From Wocania arenilitoris (GTDB lineage Bacteria; Bacteroidota; Bacteroidia; Flavobacteriales; Flavobacteriaceae): 64,000 bases of DNA. Of the stretch, positions 42,229 to 51,009 are shown one piece after another. The position numbers were made by a program, and so were the translations under genes. The number at the start of each line of letters is the position of its first letter. Positions within the stretch are counted from its first letter, which is position 1. The notes under the pieces are model-generated. The model was not told where the DNA came from, did not search any database, and saw only the letters and a list, made by a program, of their open reading frames with translations. The stretch lies in assembly GCF_021728535.1 (NCBI RefSeq), contig NZ_JAKKDU010000016.1, forward strand, positions 21,144-85,143. Reading direction: 5' to 3'.

Positions 42229-43830
42229 ATGAATAATTTTAAAAGTTTAAAAAAGATGAAGAAACATATTTATATAATATTAATAGCAATTTCATTGGTG
42301 TTTATTGGTTGCCAAGAGTCTGAGTTTGCTGATAATTACACTCACCCTAATAAAATAGGTGAAACAACTGTACCAAAGCAGTTTACAGGTGTTTTAAGGG
42401 CTAATCTAGATTATGTGTTGCCCAATTACAGAAACTACTTTGTAGTATTGAGAACCACTTTATTGCGTTGGACACAAGCTGCAGGTTGGATTAATAGCCT
42501 AAGTCAATATCAAGTAGGGGCTGCAAGTGTTGATGACCAATGGAATAACTATTATACAATGTTTACTCAGTATAGAGAACTAGAAAAAGTATATAGCACA
42601 CTTACAGTCGAAGAACAACAAAAGCTTAGAATTTATTGGTTAGCAGCAAGTATTTATGTGTATGATCATACACAAGATATGGTAGATTTATTTGGATATA
42701 TACCTTTTTCTGAAGCTGGTAAATTAAGCCAAAATGGAGGCGATTATTTAGCGTCATTACCTGCTTATGACTCTTCTCAAACTATTTACACAAAAATGCT
42801 AGATGATTTAAAAGCTATAGCAGATGAATTAAATAGTATTTCGATAGATAGTGCAACTAAAGCTGTTTTTGATACTCAAGATTATATAAATCATGGAGAT
42901 ATTTTGCTTTGGAAAAAGTATTGTAATTCCTTACGTCTACGCATTTTAAATCGTGTTTCTGGAGCATCAGAGTTTTCATCTCGATCAGAAACAGAAATGG
43001 CTAGTATTTTGGGGAATTCTAGTAGCTATCCAGTTATTGAGTCAAATGATGAGAATATTCAAATTGAGGTTGTTAATTTGGATACTCCTATTAACTCTAA
43101 AGGATTTGAACAAGGTTTCGGAAGTCAAGGTTGGTATACTAATTACGCTGGTAAAAGAATGGTTGATCATATGAATGATAATACCGATCCTAGGATTCGT
43201 GCTATTTATGAGTTAGGAAGTAATGGTTATCAAGGTATAGATCCATTAGGTGATCCTTCAGCACAAACTGATCTTGCAGATAACGGAGATATTAGTTTGT
43301 TTAACCGTTCTACTTTTAATCAAAACGAATACTTTCCTGGAATGCTTATGAATGCTGCTGAAGTGAATTTTTTAAAGGCAGAATATTATTTACGAGAAGG
43401 TAATGATGGTGCAGCAAAAACAGCTTATGATATAGGCATACAACAATCAATAGAGTGGTACTATTGGGTAAGATCTGTTAGTAATGATGATATCTCTGGG
43501 CCACTTGCTCCATTAGGAGCGACAGAGGTTGATGACTATATTGCTGAGATAGATATAGCATGGGGAGGTACCGATAATGAAAAACTTGAATTAATAGCCA
43601 CTCAAAAGTGGTTGCATTATAGTGTAGTGCAGTTACGCGAGAGTTGGGCAGAACAGCGCCGATTAGATTTACCAAGCCTTCAGTTTTCACCAGATGATTC
43701 TAATACACAGTCTTTACCACCAGTAAGATGGTTGTATCCAGACAACGAGAGGTCAAGAAATTCAGAAAACTTTCAAGAAGTCATTTCAATGGATAATATG
43801 ACCACTAAAATATTTTGGGATGCAAACTAA
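42229..43830 (+). CDS. SusD/RagB-family outer membrane nutrient-binding lipoprotein
   Basis: A protein of 533 residues with a lipoprotein signal (IYIILIAISLVFIGC, Cys at 28). An internal ATG at 42256 would also keep it. The TPR-rich SusD fold is supported by LLRWTQAAGWINSLSQYQVG, IYWLAASIYVYDHTQDMVDL, LFGYIPFSEAG and the C-terminal PPVRWLYPDNERSRNSENF. It should form a lid on the SusC receptor encoded 10 bp upstream. No glycosidase or lyase follows, so the substrate cannot be inferred from neighbours. A strong terminator ends the unit. Confidence 0.92.
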   Translation: MNNFKSLKKMKKHIYIILIAISLVFIGCQESEFADNYTHPNKIGETTVPKQFTGVLRANLDYVLPNYRNYFVVLRTTLLRWTQAAGWINSLSQYQVGAASVDDQWNNYYTMFTQYRELEKVYSTLTVEEQQKLRIYWLAASIYVYDHTQDMVDLFGYIPFSEAGKLSQNGGDYLASLPAYDSSQTIYTKMLDDLKAIADELNSISIDSATKAVFDTQDYINHGDILLWKKYCNSLRLRILNRVSGASEFSSRSETEMASILGNSSSYPVIESNDENIQIEVVNLDTPINSKGFEQGFGSQGWYTNYAGKRMVDHMNDNTDPRIRAIYELGSNGYQGIDPLGDPSAQTDLADNGDISLFNRSTFNQNEYFPGMLMNAAEVNFLKAEYYLREGNDGAAKTAYDIGIQQSIEWYYWVRSVSNDDISGPLAPLGATEVDDYIAEIDIAWGGTDNEKLELIATQKWLHYSVVQLRESWAEQRRLDLPSLQFSPDDSNTQSLPPVRWLYPDNERSRNSENFQEVISMDNMTTKIFWDAN

Positions 43831-43907
43831 ACTCAGTTTAAATATATTATAATGATTTTATGTTAAATTTCAAGGTTTTGAATTAGCTTGATTTAACTTG
43901 ATTGTTT

Positions 43908-43939
43908 GAGGAAACTACTTAGCTGTAGTTTCCTCTTTT
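43908..43939 (+). terminator. Rho-independent terminator of the sigma-FecR-SusCD unit
   Basis: GAGGAAACTAC (43908-43918) pairs perfectly with GTAGTTTCCTC (43925-43935) around TTAGCT and is followed by TTTT. It lies about 75 bp after the SusD stop. Confidence 0.9.
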
Positions 43940-43978
43940 ATATATTGTTTTTATTTTATTTAAATATTAAATTGCGCT

Positions 43979-44722
43979 ATGAATTCTTCAATTTTTAGTG
44001 CAATTTTTTTGTTAAAAAGGGTATTAATTGGTAGTATAGAACATATATTCCCAATAATTATTTCCATTTTATTTTGTGTATTATTTATTAAATATTCAAA
44101 GTTAAAATTTAGCTCAAAGCAACAGTATAAAGCATTACATGCTTTGGGTTGTTTAGTATCTCTTACAGTTATAGCTTTTCATTTATATAAAATAAGTTTG
44201 GAAGGTTATAATATTACCACAGATTTACCTTTGTACTTATGTAGTTTAATGGCTTTGTTTATTCCTGTATTTACTAAATATAGAAAATATTGGATGTTCG
44301 AAATTTTAGTGTTTTGGATTCTTGGTGGCACTGTTCAAGGTGTAGTTACTCCTGATATAGCAGTTGGTTTTCCTTCTTTTGATTACTTTAGGTTTTGGGC
44401 AGTACATTTAGGTGTTTTAATAATTATTTTCTATGCCATATTTGTTTTTAAAATGAGCCCCAAGTTAGCTAGTGTTTTCAAATCATATTTTGCTTTGCAA
44501 GCATATGTCTTTTTAATGATTCTTATAAACTATGTGTTGAATGCTAACTATTTTTATTTACTTGAAAAACCAAAATCAGCCTCGTTATTAGATTATTTTG
44601 GAGATTGGCCTTATTACATAATTGTTGTACAAATAATATTAATACCTTATTTCTTATTAATTTATTTGCCGTTCTATTGGATTGAAAAAAGGAAAAAGCG
44701 GATAGAAGAGAAAACTATTTAG
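43979..44722 (+). CDS. YwaF-like integral membrane protein (TIGR02206 family)
   Basis: A protein of 247 residues with about seven membrane helices, including [31 protein letters not shown] and [20 protein letters not shown]. The family marks are [25 protein letters not shown] and a conserved His in the second and fourth helices. Members have no proven function. Its end overlaps the end of the minus-strand VOC pseudogene by 8 bp. Confidence 0.8.
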   Translation: MNSSIFSAIFLLKRVLIGSIEHIFPIIISILFCVLFIKYSKLKFSSKQQYKALHALGCLVSLTVIAFHLYKISLEGYNITTDLPLYLCSLMALFIPVFTKYRKYWMFEILVFWILGGTVQGVVTPDIAVGFPSFDYFRFWAVHLGVLIIIFYAIFVFKMSPKLASVFKSYFALQAYVFLMILINYVLNANYFYLLEKPKSASLLDYFGDWPYYIIVVQIILIPYFLLIYLPFYWIEKRKKRIEEKTI

Positions 44723-45146
44723 CAAATAGTTGAGTCATATCTTTAAAAGCCTTTAATTCTAAAGCATTACCCGAAGGATCTTTAAAAAACATGGTTGCTT
44801 GTTCGCCTGCTAAACCTTCAAACCTAATGTAAGGCTCTATAACAAATTCAATGTTTTTGCTTTTTTAATCTTCCGCGAAAGCGTGAGAAATTTCCCAATT
44901 TAAAACTACGCCAAAGTGGGGTACAGGAACTGCCTTTCCATCAACAGCATTGGTGTGTAAATCACTATCAGATTTGGGTTTGTAATGAATAACTAATTGA
45001 TGTCCAAAAAAGTTGAAATCTACTCACTGGTCGCTACTTCATCCTTCTTCACAATTTAAAATATCGCGATAAAATGTTCTACAAGTTTCTAAATTATAAA
45101 CAGGAATTGCTAAATGAAATGATTGAACTTTAGTTATAGCTTTCAC
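44715..45146 (-). pseudogene. VOC (glyoxalase-like) family protein, inactivated
   Basis: On the minus strand the frame reads TKVQSFHLAIPVYNLETCRT, then GHQLVIHYKPKS, VPHFGVVLNWEISHAFAED and [20 protein letters not shown], a complete VOC/glyoxalase-fold protein of about 143 codons. Three stops break it: TGA where Arg is usual (CEEG*SSDQ), TGA where Trp is usual (DQ*VDF) and TAA after AFAED. The GTG start at 45146 overlaps the rluF stop (GTGA), the remains of translational coupling. Length and frame are otherwise kept, so loss is recent. It contains one copy of the TCTYACGCTTYCGCGGAA element. Confidence 0.85.
44870..44890. repeat. Copy 1 of the TTCCGCGRAAGCG palindromic element
   Basis: The plus strand reads TTCCGCGAAAGCGTGAGAA from 44871. 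The same element, 16 of 19 bases identical, is inside gatA at 55026-55044. In both genes it is read in the same minus-strand frame (S-H/Y-A-F/S-A-E). It is GC-rich against its surroundings. Confidence 0.5.
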
Positions 45147-45901
45147 TTTTTATGTTTAGATTTTATTGCTTTATATTCTTTAGTCGAGTTACTAATTAAT
45201 TTACTTAATTCATCAAGCTCTTCTTTAGTAAGGTCTCTATATTTACCTAAAGGCATATCCAGTTTAATATTCATTATTCTAACACGTTTTAGGGTTTGTA
45301 CTTCGTAAGTTAAATATTCGCACATACGACGTATTTGCCTATTTAAGCCTTGAGTTAAAATGATGCTAAACGTATGCGAATTTATTTTTTTTACTTTACA
45401 CTTTTTTGTGATTTCACCCAAATCTTCAAGGTATATACCGCCAGACATTCTATTAATAAATGTTTGTGAAATAGGTTTGTCAACGGTTACAATATATTCT
45501 TTTTCATGATTGTTACTGGCGCGCAAAATTTTGTTTACTATATCGCCATCATCGGTTAAAAGTATTAAACCTTCGCTAGGTTTATCTAATCGCCCAATAG
45601 GAAAAATACGTTTTGGATAATTAATATAATCAATAATGTTGTCTTTTTCAACTGATGTATCTGTGGTGCAAACAATACCAATAGGTTTATTAAAAGCTAA
45701 GTAAACAAAGGATTCTTTGGTGTTTTTTATTTCTTTTCCATCAACATGTACCACATCATTTGTGGTTATTTTTGTCCCCATTTCTGGTACAACGCCGTTA
45801 ATAGTTACTCTGCCAGCTTTAATTAACTTATCTGCTTCTCTGCGCGAGCAATAACCAGCTTCACTTAAAAATTTATTGATACGTTTTAATGATTCACTCA
45901 T
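45143..45901 (-). CDS. rluF: 23S rRNA pseudouridine synthase RluF-type
   Basis: A protein of 252 residues. An S4 RNA-binding domain lies at 1-60 (LKRINKFLSEAGYCSRREAD, GRVTINGVVPEMG). The catalytic Asp is in PIGRLDKPSEGLILLTDDG. EYIVTVDKPI and LTQGLNRQIRRMCEYLTYEV follow. The S4 domain and length fit RluF, which modifies U2604 of 23S rRNA. I start at ATG 45901. It is the next-to-last member of a minus-strand series running from 49900; the broken VOC gene begins at its stop codon. Confidence 0.88.
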   Translation of the reverse strand: MSESLKRINKFLSEAGYCSRREADKLIKAGRVTINGVVPEMGTKITTNDVVHVDGKEIKNTKESFVYLAFNKPIGIVCTTDTSVEKDNIIDYINYPKRIFPIGRLDKPSEGLILLTDDGDIVNKILRASNNHEKEYIVTVDKPISQTFINRMSGGIYLEDLGEITKKCKVKKINSHTFSIILTQGLNRQIRRMCEYLTYEVQTLKRVRIMNIKLDMPLGKYRDLTKEELDELSKLISNSTKEYKAIKSKHKK

Positions 45902-45920
45902 GGCGTAAAAGTACAATAAT

Positions 45921-46760
45921 CTATGATTTTAAAAATTCAAGAATATGATTGTTTACTTCATTACTGTTTAGTGAATGCCCATAGCCATTAGTTGGGATAA
46001 GTTTGCTGTTTTTTAGGTTTTTATGTATAGCTACAGAATCGTTAAAAGGAATAATAGTGTCTTTTTTATCGTGAATAATTAAACCGTTAACTTGTATTGA
46101 AGACCCATATTTTGCTGTAGAAAATGCATTAGGAGGAGAGCCAAAACTTTTGATAACTAAATCTTCAAGAGCATTAATTACTTTAGAATTGTAATTTAAT
46201 AAGTTAATGTAGTTTTCAAAAATAGCTGCAAATGCGTTTGGAGCTCCAAGTAAAACCAATTTTTTTAAACTAGGTAATTGGTGTTCTTTTTGAAAAAAAA
46301 CCGAGGCCATTCCACCAACAGAATGTCCAATAATTATTTCTGGTTGAAACTTTTTAGATACTACATTTATGAATTCTGAATATAAAATGGCATTAAAAGT
46401 ATTACTTCCCGAGTTGCCATGCGCTGGAGCATCTAAAGCAATTATATTATAATGTTCTTTTTGTAAATCTTTTATAAGGTTTTTCCATCTTACCGAATTA
46501 CTCTCCCAGCCATGTGCTAATAAAATGGTTTTATTCTTACCTATCCATTGATAAGTAGCAATTTTTAAACCATTGTATTCTAATTCTAATGGTTTGGCAG
46601 ATTTTAAAAATTCTAATAGTTCAGGTTTTATTTTGCCTTTTCTTGGTGTAGCAAAAATGGTTAAAGCTTTTTTTGCGGCGTATGTTTTTGAGACATGACT
46701 CGTAGTATTTATTAATTTACCAACTATTTTTGGTAATGCTTCTTCAATTTTCTTCTTCAT
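45921..46760 (-). CDS. Alpha/beta-fold hydrolase
   Basis: A protein of 279 residues, cytoplasmic, with no signal peptide. LLAHGWESNSVRWKNLI is the oxyanion HG motif, IIGHSVGGMASVF the nucleophile elbow with Ser, and NGYGHSLNSN carries the catalytic His. The Asp is probably in IIHDKKDTIIP. The substrate is unknown. It lies between rluF and the YitT gene with gaps of 19 and 3 bp. Confidence 0.82.
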   Translation of the reverse strand: MKKKIEEALPKIVGKLINTTSHVSKTYAAKKALTIFATPRKGKIKPELLEFLKSAKPLELEYNGLKIATYQWIGKNKTILLAHGWESNSVRWKNLIKDLQKEHYNIIALDAPAHGNSGSNTFNAILYSEFINVVSKKFQPEIIIGHSVGGMASVFFQKEHQLPSLKKLVLLGAPNAFAAIFENYINLLNYNSKVINALEDLVIKSFGSPPNAFSTAKYGSSIQVNGLIIHDKKDTIIPFNDSVAIHKNLKNSKLIPTNGYGHSLNSNEVNNHILEFLKS

Positions 46761-46763
46761 CTA

Positions 46764-47735
46764 CTACTTCATTGGTTTTTTCTTTATCATTCCTCCTTTT
46801 AAATCTTTAACAACACCCATAATAATAAAAGCTGTTTTGTCTATTTTATCAATTTCAGTTTGTAGTCTTGCTAATTCTAATCTAGTAACAACGGTGTAAA
46901 TAATATCTTTATCATAGCTTTCGCCTGTAGATCCAAACCCGCCTTTGCCTGCATAAATAGTACAGGCTCTTCTAAGTTTTTTTGTTAACATTAGCCGCAT
47001 ATCTTCATGTTTGTTAGATATAATGGTTACGCCTACATATTCTTCAACACCATCAACAACAAAATCTACAGTTCGGGCAGCTGCCAAATACGTTAACATA
47101 GCATATAGAGAAGTTTCTATGGATAAAACATAAGCACCTAAAGAAAATATTATAATATTAATTAAAAATAATACATCGCCAATGGTAAGTGATAATTTTC
47201 TACTTAAAAAAATAGCTAAAACCTCGGTGCCATCAATAACACTTCCACCCCTCATAGATAAACCAATGCCTGAGCCTAAAAAGAAACCACCAAAAACAGC
47301 AATTAATAATTTATCTTCCGTAATGGTTGGGTAGTTTACAAAATGAACAATAAATGCTAAAAAAGTAATTGCCACAATACTTTTAATAGCGAATTTTTTA
47401 CCTATTATTTTTGAAGCCAAAATTATAAAAGGAAGGTTTACTAAAAATAAAAGTAGTCCTAGGTTTAATGATGTAATATTTTCTAAAAGTAAAGAAATTC
47501 CTGTTGCTCCACCATCGATAAAGTTGTTTGGCAGTAAAAATCCTTTTAAACCAAAACCAGCTGAAAATACGCCCAAAATTATAAAAACATACTCTTTAAT
47601 AGCATGAGATAGTTCTACTTGAAGTTTTCTAACTAAAGGAACAATTTCTTTTTTGCTTACCGTTTTTTTAGCACTTTTACCTTCAAGCTTTTTGCGGGCA
47701 ACTGTTATTAAAAGCTTTGAGATAAAAGGATTCAT
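46764..47735 (-). CDS. YitT family membrane protein (DUF161-DUF2179)
   Basis: A protein of 323 residues, somewhat longer than the usual 280-290 owing to a charged N-terminal extension. Five to six membrane helices form the DUF161 part (KGFLLPNNFIDGGATGISLL, LGSGIGLSMRGGSVIDGTEV). The C-terminal soluble DUF2179 domain shows VTIISNKHEDMRLMLTKKL and IYTVVTRLELARLQTEI. Members are thought to be transporters or sensors, without proven substrates. It sits in a closely packed minus-strand operon. Confidence 0.88.
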   Translation of the reverse strand: MNPFISKLLITVARKKLEGKSAKKTVSKKEIVPLVRKLQVELSHAIKEYVFIILGVFSAGFGLKGFLLPNNFIDGGATGISLLLENITSLNLGLLLFLVNLPFIILASKIIGKKFAIKSIVAITFLAFIVHFVNYPTITEDKLLIAVFGGFFLGSGIGLSMRGGSVIDGTEVLAIFLSRKLSLTIGDVLFLINIIIFSLGAYVLSIETSLYAMLTYLAAARTVDFVVDGVEEYVGVTIISNKHEDMRLMLTKKLRRACTIYAGKGGFGSTGESYDKDIIYTVVTRLELARLQTEIDKIDKTAFIIMGVVKDLKGGMIKKKPMK

Positions 47736-47749
47736 AGAATTTCGTTTTG

Positions 47750-48310
47750 TTATAATTTACTCCAATTTAAGAAAAAGTATTTTATTTTAGCGTTATCTGG
47801 AATATGCACTGCTTCAATATTTAAATCCATATTAAAACGAAGGTTTGCAGGGAGTTCTTTTTTATCAATAGCAAAGGTTGCATTAATGTCGTTTACAGAA
47901 ACCACAACAGAGTTTATTAAGTTGTCTATTCTCGAAATTTTGTAGTTGTCTGAAATGTCTTTAAAAGTACTTAAAGTGGTAATGTTTTTATTGGTTTTAA
48001 AGCGCGAATCAAAAATTTGAATACTTTCAATAACCGAAGTAGAATCTAATGATTGCCTTGGGGTTAATGTTAATAGTTTTTTGCCGCCTTTTTCAAAAAT
48101 TTCAATATCATTTACATGTCCAGTAAATTCGTCTCCACTAATAGGTTTTACAATAGAATCTTTATTAAAAATAATTTCTAAATCTTTAACTTGAGTAGAA
48201 TCGGTTAGTAATCCAATATGTTGTTTGCTAATTTGAAACGGATCTTGTTCTTTTTTGCAACTAGTAAAAAATAGGGTTAATATTATGAGGCTAAATATTG
48301 ATTTGTTCAT
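47750..48310 (-). CDS. Hypothetical lipoprotein
   Basis: A protein of 186 residues with a clear lipoprotein signal (KSIFSLIILTLFFTSC, Cys at 18). The rest is beta-rich with phrases such as ISGDEFTGHVNDIEIFEKGG. I do not recognise a domain for certain; DUF4738-like lipoproteins are a loose possibility. It lies 48 bp behind the HerA-like gene and 14 bp ahead of the YitT gene. Confidence 0.6.
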   Translation of the reverse strand: MNKSIFSLIILTLFFTSCKKEQDPFQISKQHIGLLTDSTQVKDLEIIFNKDSIVKPISGDEFTGHVNDIEIFEKGGKKLLTLTPRQSLDSTSVIESIQIFDSRFKTNKNITTLSTFKDISDNYKISRIDNLINSVVVSVNDINATFAIDKKELPANLRFNMDLNIEAVHIPDNAKIKYFFLNWSKL

Positions 48311-48358
48311 GAGTCTTTATTATTAATTAGGGATTAAAAAAAGTGTTGTACAGCCTTT

Positions 48359-49900
48359 TTACTTTTTTAAAACTTTAGTTAAGATGCCAAAAACACTTCT
48401 TATAAAAGTGGCACTTGTAAGTACTTTTACAACGGGATTCATACGAGTGCTTTTTCGTCTTGATGACGATGTGCGTTTTTTAGATTCAGCTTTCTGTAGC
48501 GTTTCTTTTTCTTTTCGTGCTTTTTCTTTGGCTTCTTCTGCTTCGGCTTGTTTTATTTTTTCATTAAGCATCTCATAAGCACTCTCTCTGTCAACATTTT
48601 CATTGTATTTTTTAACAAGTTTTGATTTTAAAAGTAGATTGCTTAATTCATTATCTGTCAATACATCCATTCTGCTCATAGGTGCACGCATCATGGTTGC
48701 GGCAAGTGGTGTTGGTCGTCCTTTTTCATCTAAAGCAGATACTAAGGCTTCTCCTATGCCCAATGATGTTAATACTTCGGTAGTGTCATAGTATTCAGAG
48801 TCTGGATAGTTTTGTGCCGTTAATTTAATAGCTTTTCTGTCTTTTGCGGTGAAAGCTCTTAACGCGTGTTGAACTTTTAGTCCTAGTTGACCCAAAACAG
48901 CTTCAGGAACATCGGTTGGGTTTTGTGTTACAAAATACAGCCCAACACCTTTACTACGTATCAATTTTACAATGCTTTCAATCTGATTTAGTAAAGCTTT
49001 TGATGCTTCATTGAAAATTAAATGCGCTTCGTCAATAAACATAATAAGTTCAGGTCTATCACTATCACCCTGCTCTGGGAAAGTGGAGTAAATTTCAGCT
49101 AATAAACTTAGCATAAATGTTGAAAATAACTTAGGTCTATCTTGTATATCGGTAAGTCTGATGATGTTAATATAACCTCTACCATCTTCATCAACACGTA
49201 ACAAATCATCAACATCAAAAGAGGTTTCGCCAAAAAATAAATCAGCACCTTGTTGCTCTAACTCAATAACTTTTCTTAGGATTGCGCCTGTTGATGCTGT
49301 TGATATTCTGCCATAAGCTTCGGTAAATTCTTTTTTACCTTCGTTGGTAGCATATTGCAATATTTTTTTAAAATCTTTTAAATCAAGAATTGGATATTTA
49401 TTATCGTCGCAGTATTGAAAAATAACAGCTACTACACCAGATTGGGTTTCGGATAAATCCAGAATACGCGATAATAAAACAGGGCCAAACTCGCTTACAG
49501 TTGCTCTTAGTCTAACTCCATTTTGCTCAGAAAGTGTTAAAATTTCAACAGGAAACGATTTGGCTTCAAACGGTAATCCAATTTTTTGGTGGCGTTCATC
49601 AATTTTAGGGTGCCCAGGACTTGGTTGTGCTAATCCGCTTAAATCACCTTTAATATCCATGAGTAAAACAGGAATACCTTTATCGCTTAAATTTTCGGCT
49701 AAAACCTGTAGTGATTTTGTCTTTCCTGTTCCCGTAGCACCAGCAATTAAACCATGGCGGTTCATGGTTTTTAAAGGGATTTTTACATGAGCACCTGTAA
49801 CGGTTTCTCCATCTAGTATTGCAGCGCCAATAGGTATAAAATCACCTTTTGTAGTATTGCCTTTAGTAATATATTTAAAAAAAGTGTCCTTATTACTCAT
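48359..49900 (-). CDS. HerA-like ATPase (DUF853)
   Basis: A protein of 513 residues with Walker A GATGTGKTK at 53-61 and Walker B LIMFIDEAHLIF near 286-297. VTQNPTDVPEAVLGQLGLKV is the sensor segment and AFTAKDRKAIKLTAQNYPDS follows, as in the DUF853 group of FtsK/HerA ATPases. An Ala/Glu/Lys-rich coiled-coil-like stretch (EAEEAKEKARKEKETLQKA) precedes the end. The cellular role of the family is not settled. It heads the minus-strand series that continues through the lipoprotein, YitT, hydrolase and rluF genes. Confidence 0.88.
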   Translation of the reverse strand: MSNKDTFFKYITKGNTTKGDFIPIGAAILDGETVTGAHVKIPLKTMNRHGLIAGATGTGKTKSLQVLAENLSDKGIPVLLMDIKGDLSGLAQPSPGHPKIDERHQKIGLPFEAKSFPVEILTLSEQNGVRLRATVSEFGPVLLSRILDLSETQSGVVAVIFQYCDDNKYPILDLKDFKKILQYATNEGKKEFTEAYGRISTASTGAILRKVIELEQQGADLFFGETSFDVDDLLRVDEDGRGYINIIRLTDIQDRPKLFSTFMLSLLAEIYSTFPEQGDSDRPELIMFIDEAHLIFNEASKALLNQIESIVKLIRSKGVGLYFVTQNPTDVPEAVLGQLGLKVQHALRAFTAKDRKAIKLTAQNYPDSEYYDTTEVLTSLGIGEALVSALDEKGRPTPLAATMMRAPMSRMDVLTDNELSNLLLKSKLVKKYNENVDRESAYEMLNEKIKQAEAEEAKEKARKEKETLQKAESKKRTSSSRRKSTRMNPVVKVLTSATFIRSVFGILTKVLKK

Positions 49901-50099
49901 GCTTTAAAAGTTTGTATAAAAGTACAGGAAAAATGAAGAAGAAAAAAATAGGGATTATGTAAAAAAAGTGATTAACTTATTAATGTTACTTAATCGCATA
50001 GTTATTGTTAAATAATCAACTTGATAACCTTTGTTTTTTGCTTTTGGCATAGTATAATTTGCTTTATTAAAATCAATATTATATGTATCTTTGTTGGCT

Positions 50100-50729
50100 A
50101 TGAATAAAGAGATACAATTGTTAGTAAATAAAGGCAAAATGCTACCTTTAATGGAGGAGTTTTATACTATTCAAGGAGAAGGCTATCATAAAGGGACAGC
50201 GGCTTATTTTATTCGAATAGGAGGCTGTGATGTGGGTTGCCATTGGTGCGATGTAAAAGAAAGTTGGAATGCCGATTTGCATCCGCCAACTGAAGCTACT
50301 AAGATTGTAGAAAATGCAAAAAAGCATAGCGATACTATTGTTATTACAGGTGGAGAACCGTTAACTTGGGATATGACATTTTTAACTAATAAGTTAAAGA
50401 CTGAAGGTTTGCAAACACATATTGAAACTTCAGGGGCCTATAAATTAACAGGTACTTGGGATTGGATTTGTTTATCTCCAAAGAAAATGAAACTACCTAC
50501 TAAAGAAGTTTATGAGAATGCTCATGAACTTAAAGTAATTGTTTATAATAAAGACGATTTTCGTTTTGCTGAGGAGCAAGCTTCTAAAGTAAATAAAAAG
50601 TGCATTTTATACTTACAACCAGAATGGAGTAAACGCGATAAAGTTGTTCCAGAAATTGTAGATTATGTAATGGCAAATCCAAAATGGAAAGTGTCTTTAC
50701 AAACACATAAGTATTTGAATATTCCTTAG
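50100..50729 (+). CDS. queE: 7-carboxy-7-deazaguanine synthase
   Basis: A radical-SAM enzyme of 209 residues that contracts CPH4 to CDG in the queuosine/7-deazaguanine pathway. FYTIQGEGYHKGTAAYFIRI and the cluster motif CDVGCHWCDVKESW give the Cys-x3-Cys-x2-Cys ligands; VITGGEPLTW is the SAM GGE motif. I start at ATG 50100; a TTG at 50091 is upstream and an internal Met at 50148 (MLPLMEEFYT) is a conceivable later start. No other que gene is in the window. A terminator follows. Confidence 0.92.
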   Translation: MNKEIQLLVNKGKMLPLMEEFYTIQGEGYHKGTAAYFIRIGGCDVGCHWCDVKESWNADLHPPTEATKIVENAKKHSDTIVITGGEPLTWDMTFLTNKLKTEGLQTHIETSGAYKLTGTWDWICLSPKKMKLPTKEVYENAHELKVIVYNKDDFRFAEEQASKVNKKCILYLQPEWSKRDKVVPEIVDYVMANPKWKVSLQTHKYLNIP

Positions 50730-50756
50730 ATTTCAATCTTATGTTATAAAACAAAC

Positions 50757-50793
50757 AGTTCCGATATGTAAATATACTATCGGAACTTTTTTA
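50757..50793 (+). terminator. Rho-independent terminator of queE
   Basis: AGTTCCGATA (50757-50766) pairs perfectly with TATCGGAACT (50778-50787) around an 11-nt loop and is followed by a T-run. Confidence 0.9.
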
Positions 50794-50950
50794 GTTTTGT
50801 TAACATCTAGTTTATTTTGTGAAAGGCACAACAATTCTTGTGGTTCCCCATCCTAAATACATGTTTATATTTTTATCCGTTTCATTAAAAACAATTGAAA
50901 AACTTTTATAAAAGTAAGCTAGGAATGTTAAAGTTTACTTTAAGTAGCTA

Positions 50951-50984
50951 AAAACAAAAAAAGCTTCAGGAATAACTAAAGCTT
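50951..50984 (-). terminator. Probable terminator of gatB::aspS (minus strand)
   Basis: Read on the minus strand, AAGCTT (50984-50979) pairs with AAGCTT (50966-50961) and is followed by a T-rich run (50960-50951). The stem is short but well placed 25 bp after the aspS stop. Confidence 0.5.
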
Positions 50985-51009
50985 AATTTTTTTAATGAAG
51001 TTAGAATAA

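Noticed and set aside
44715..45146. TGA read as Trp or Arg (alternative code or recoding) in the VOC gene
   Set aside because: A TAA also breaks the frame, and all intact neighbours use TGG for Trp and end at TGA or TAA normally. Plain decay is simpler.
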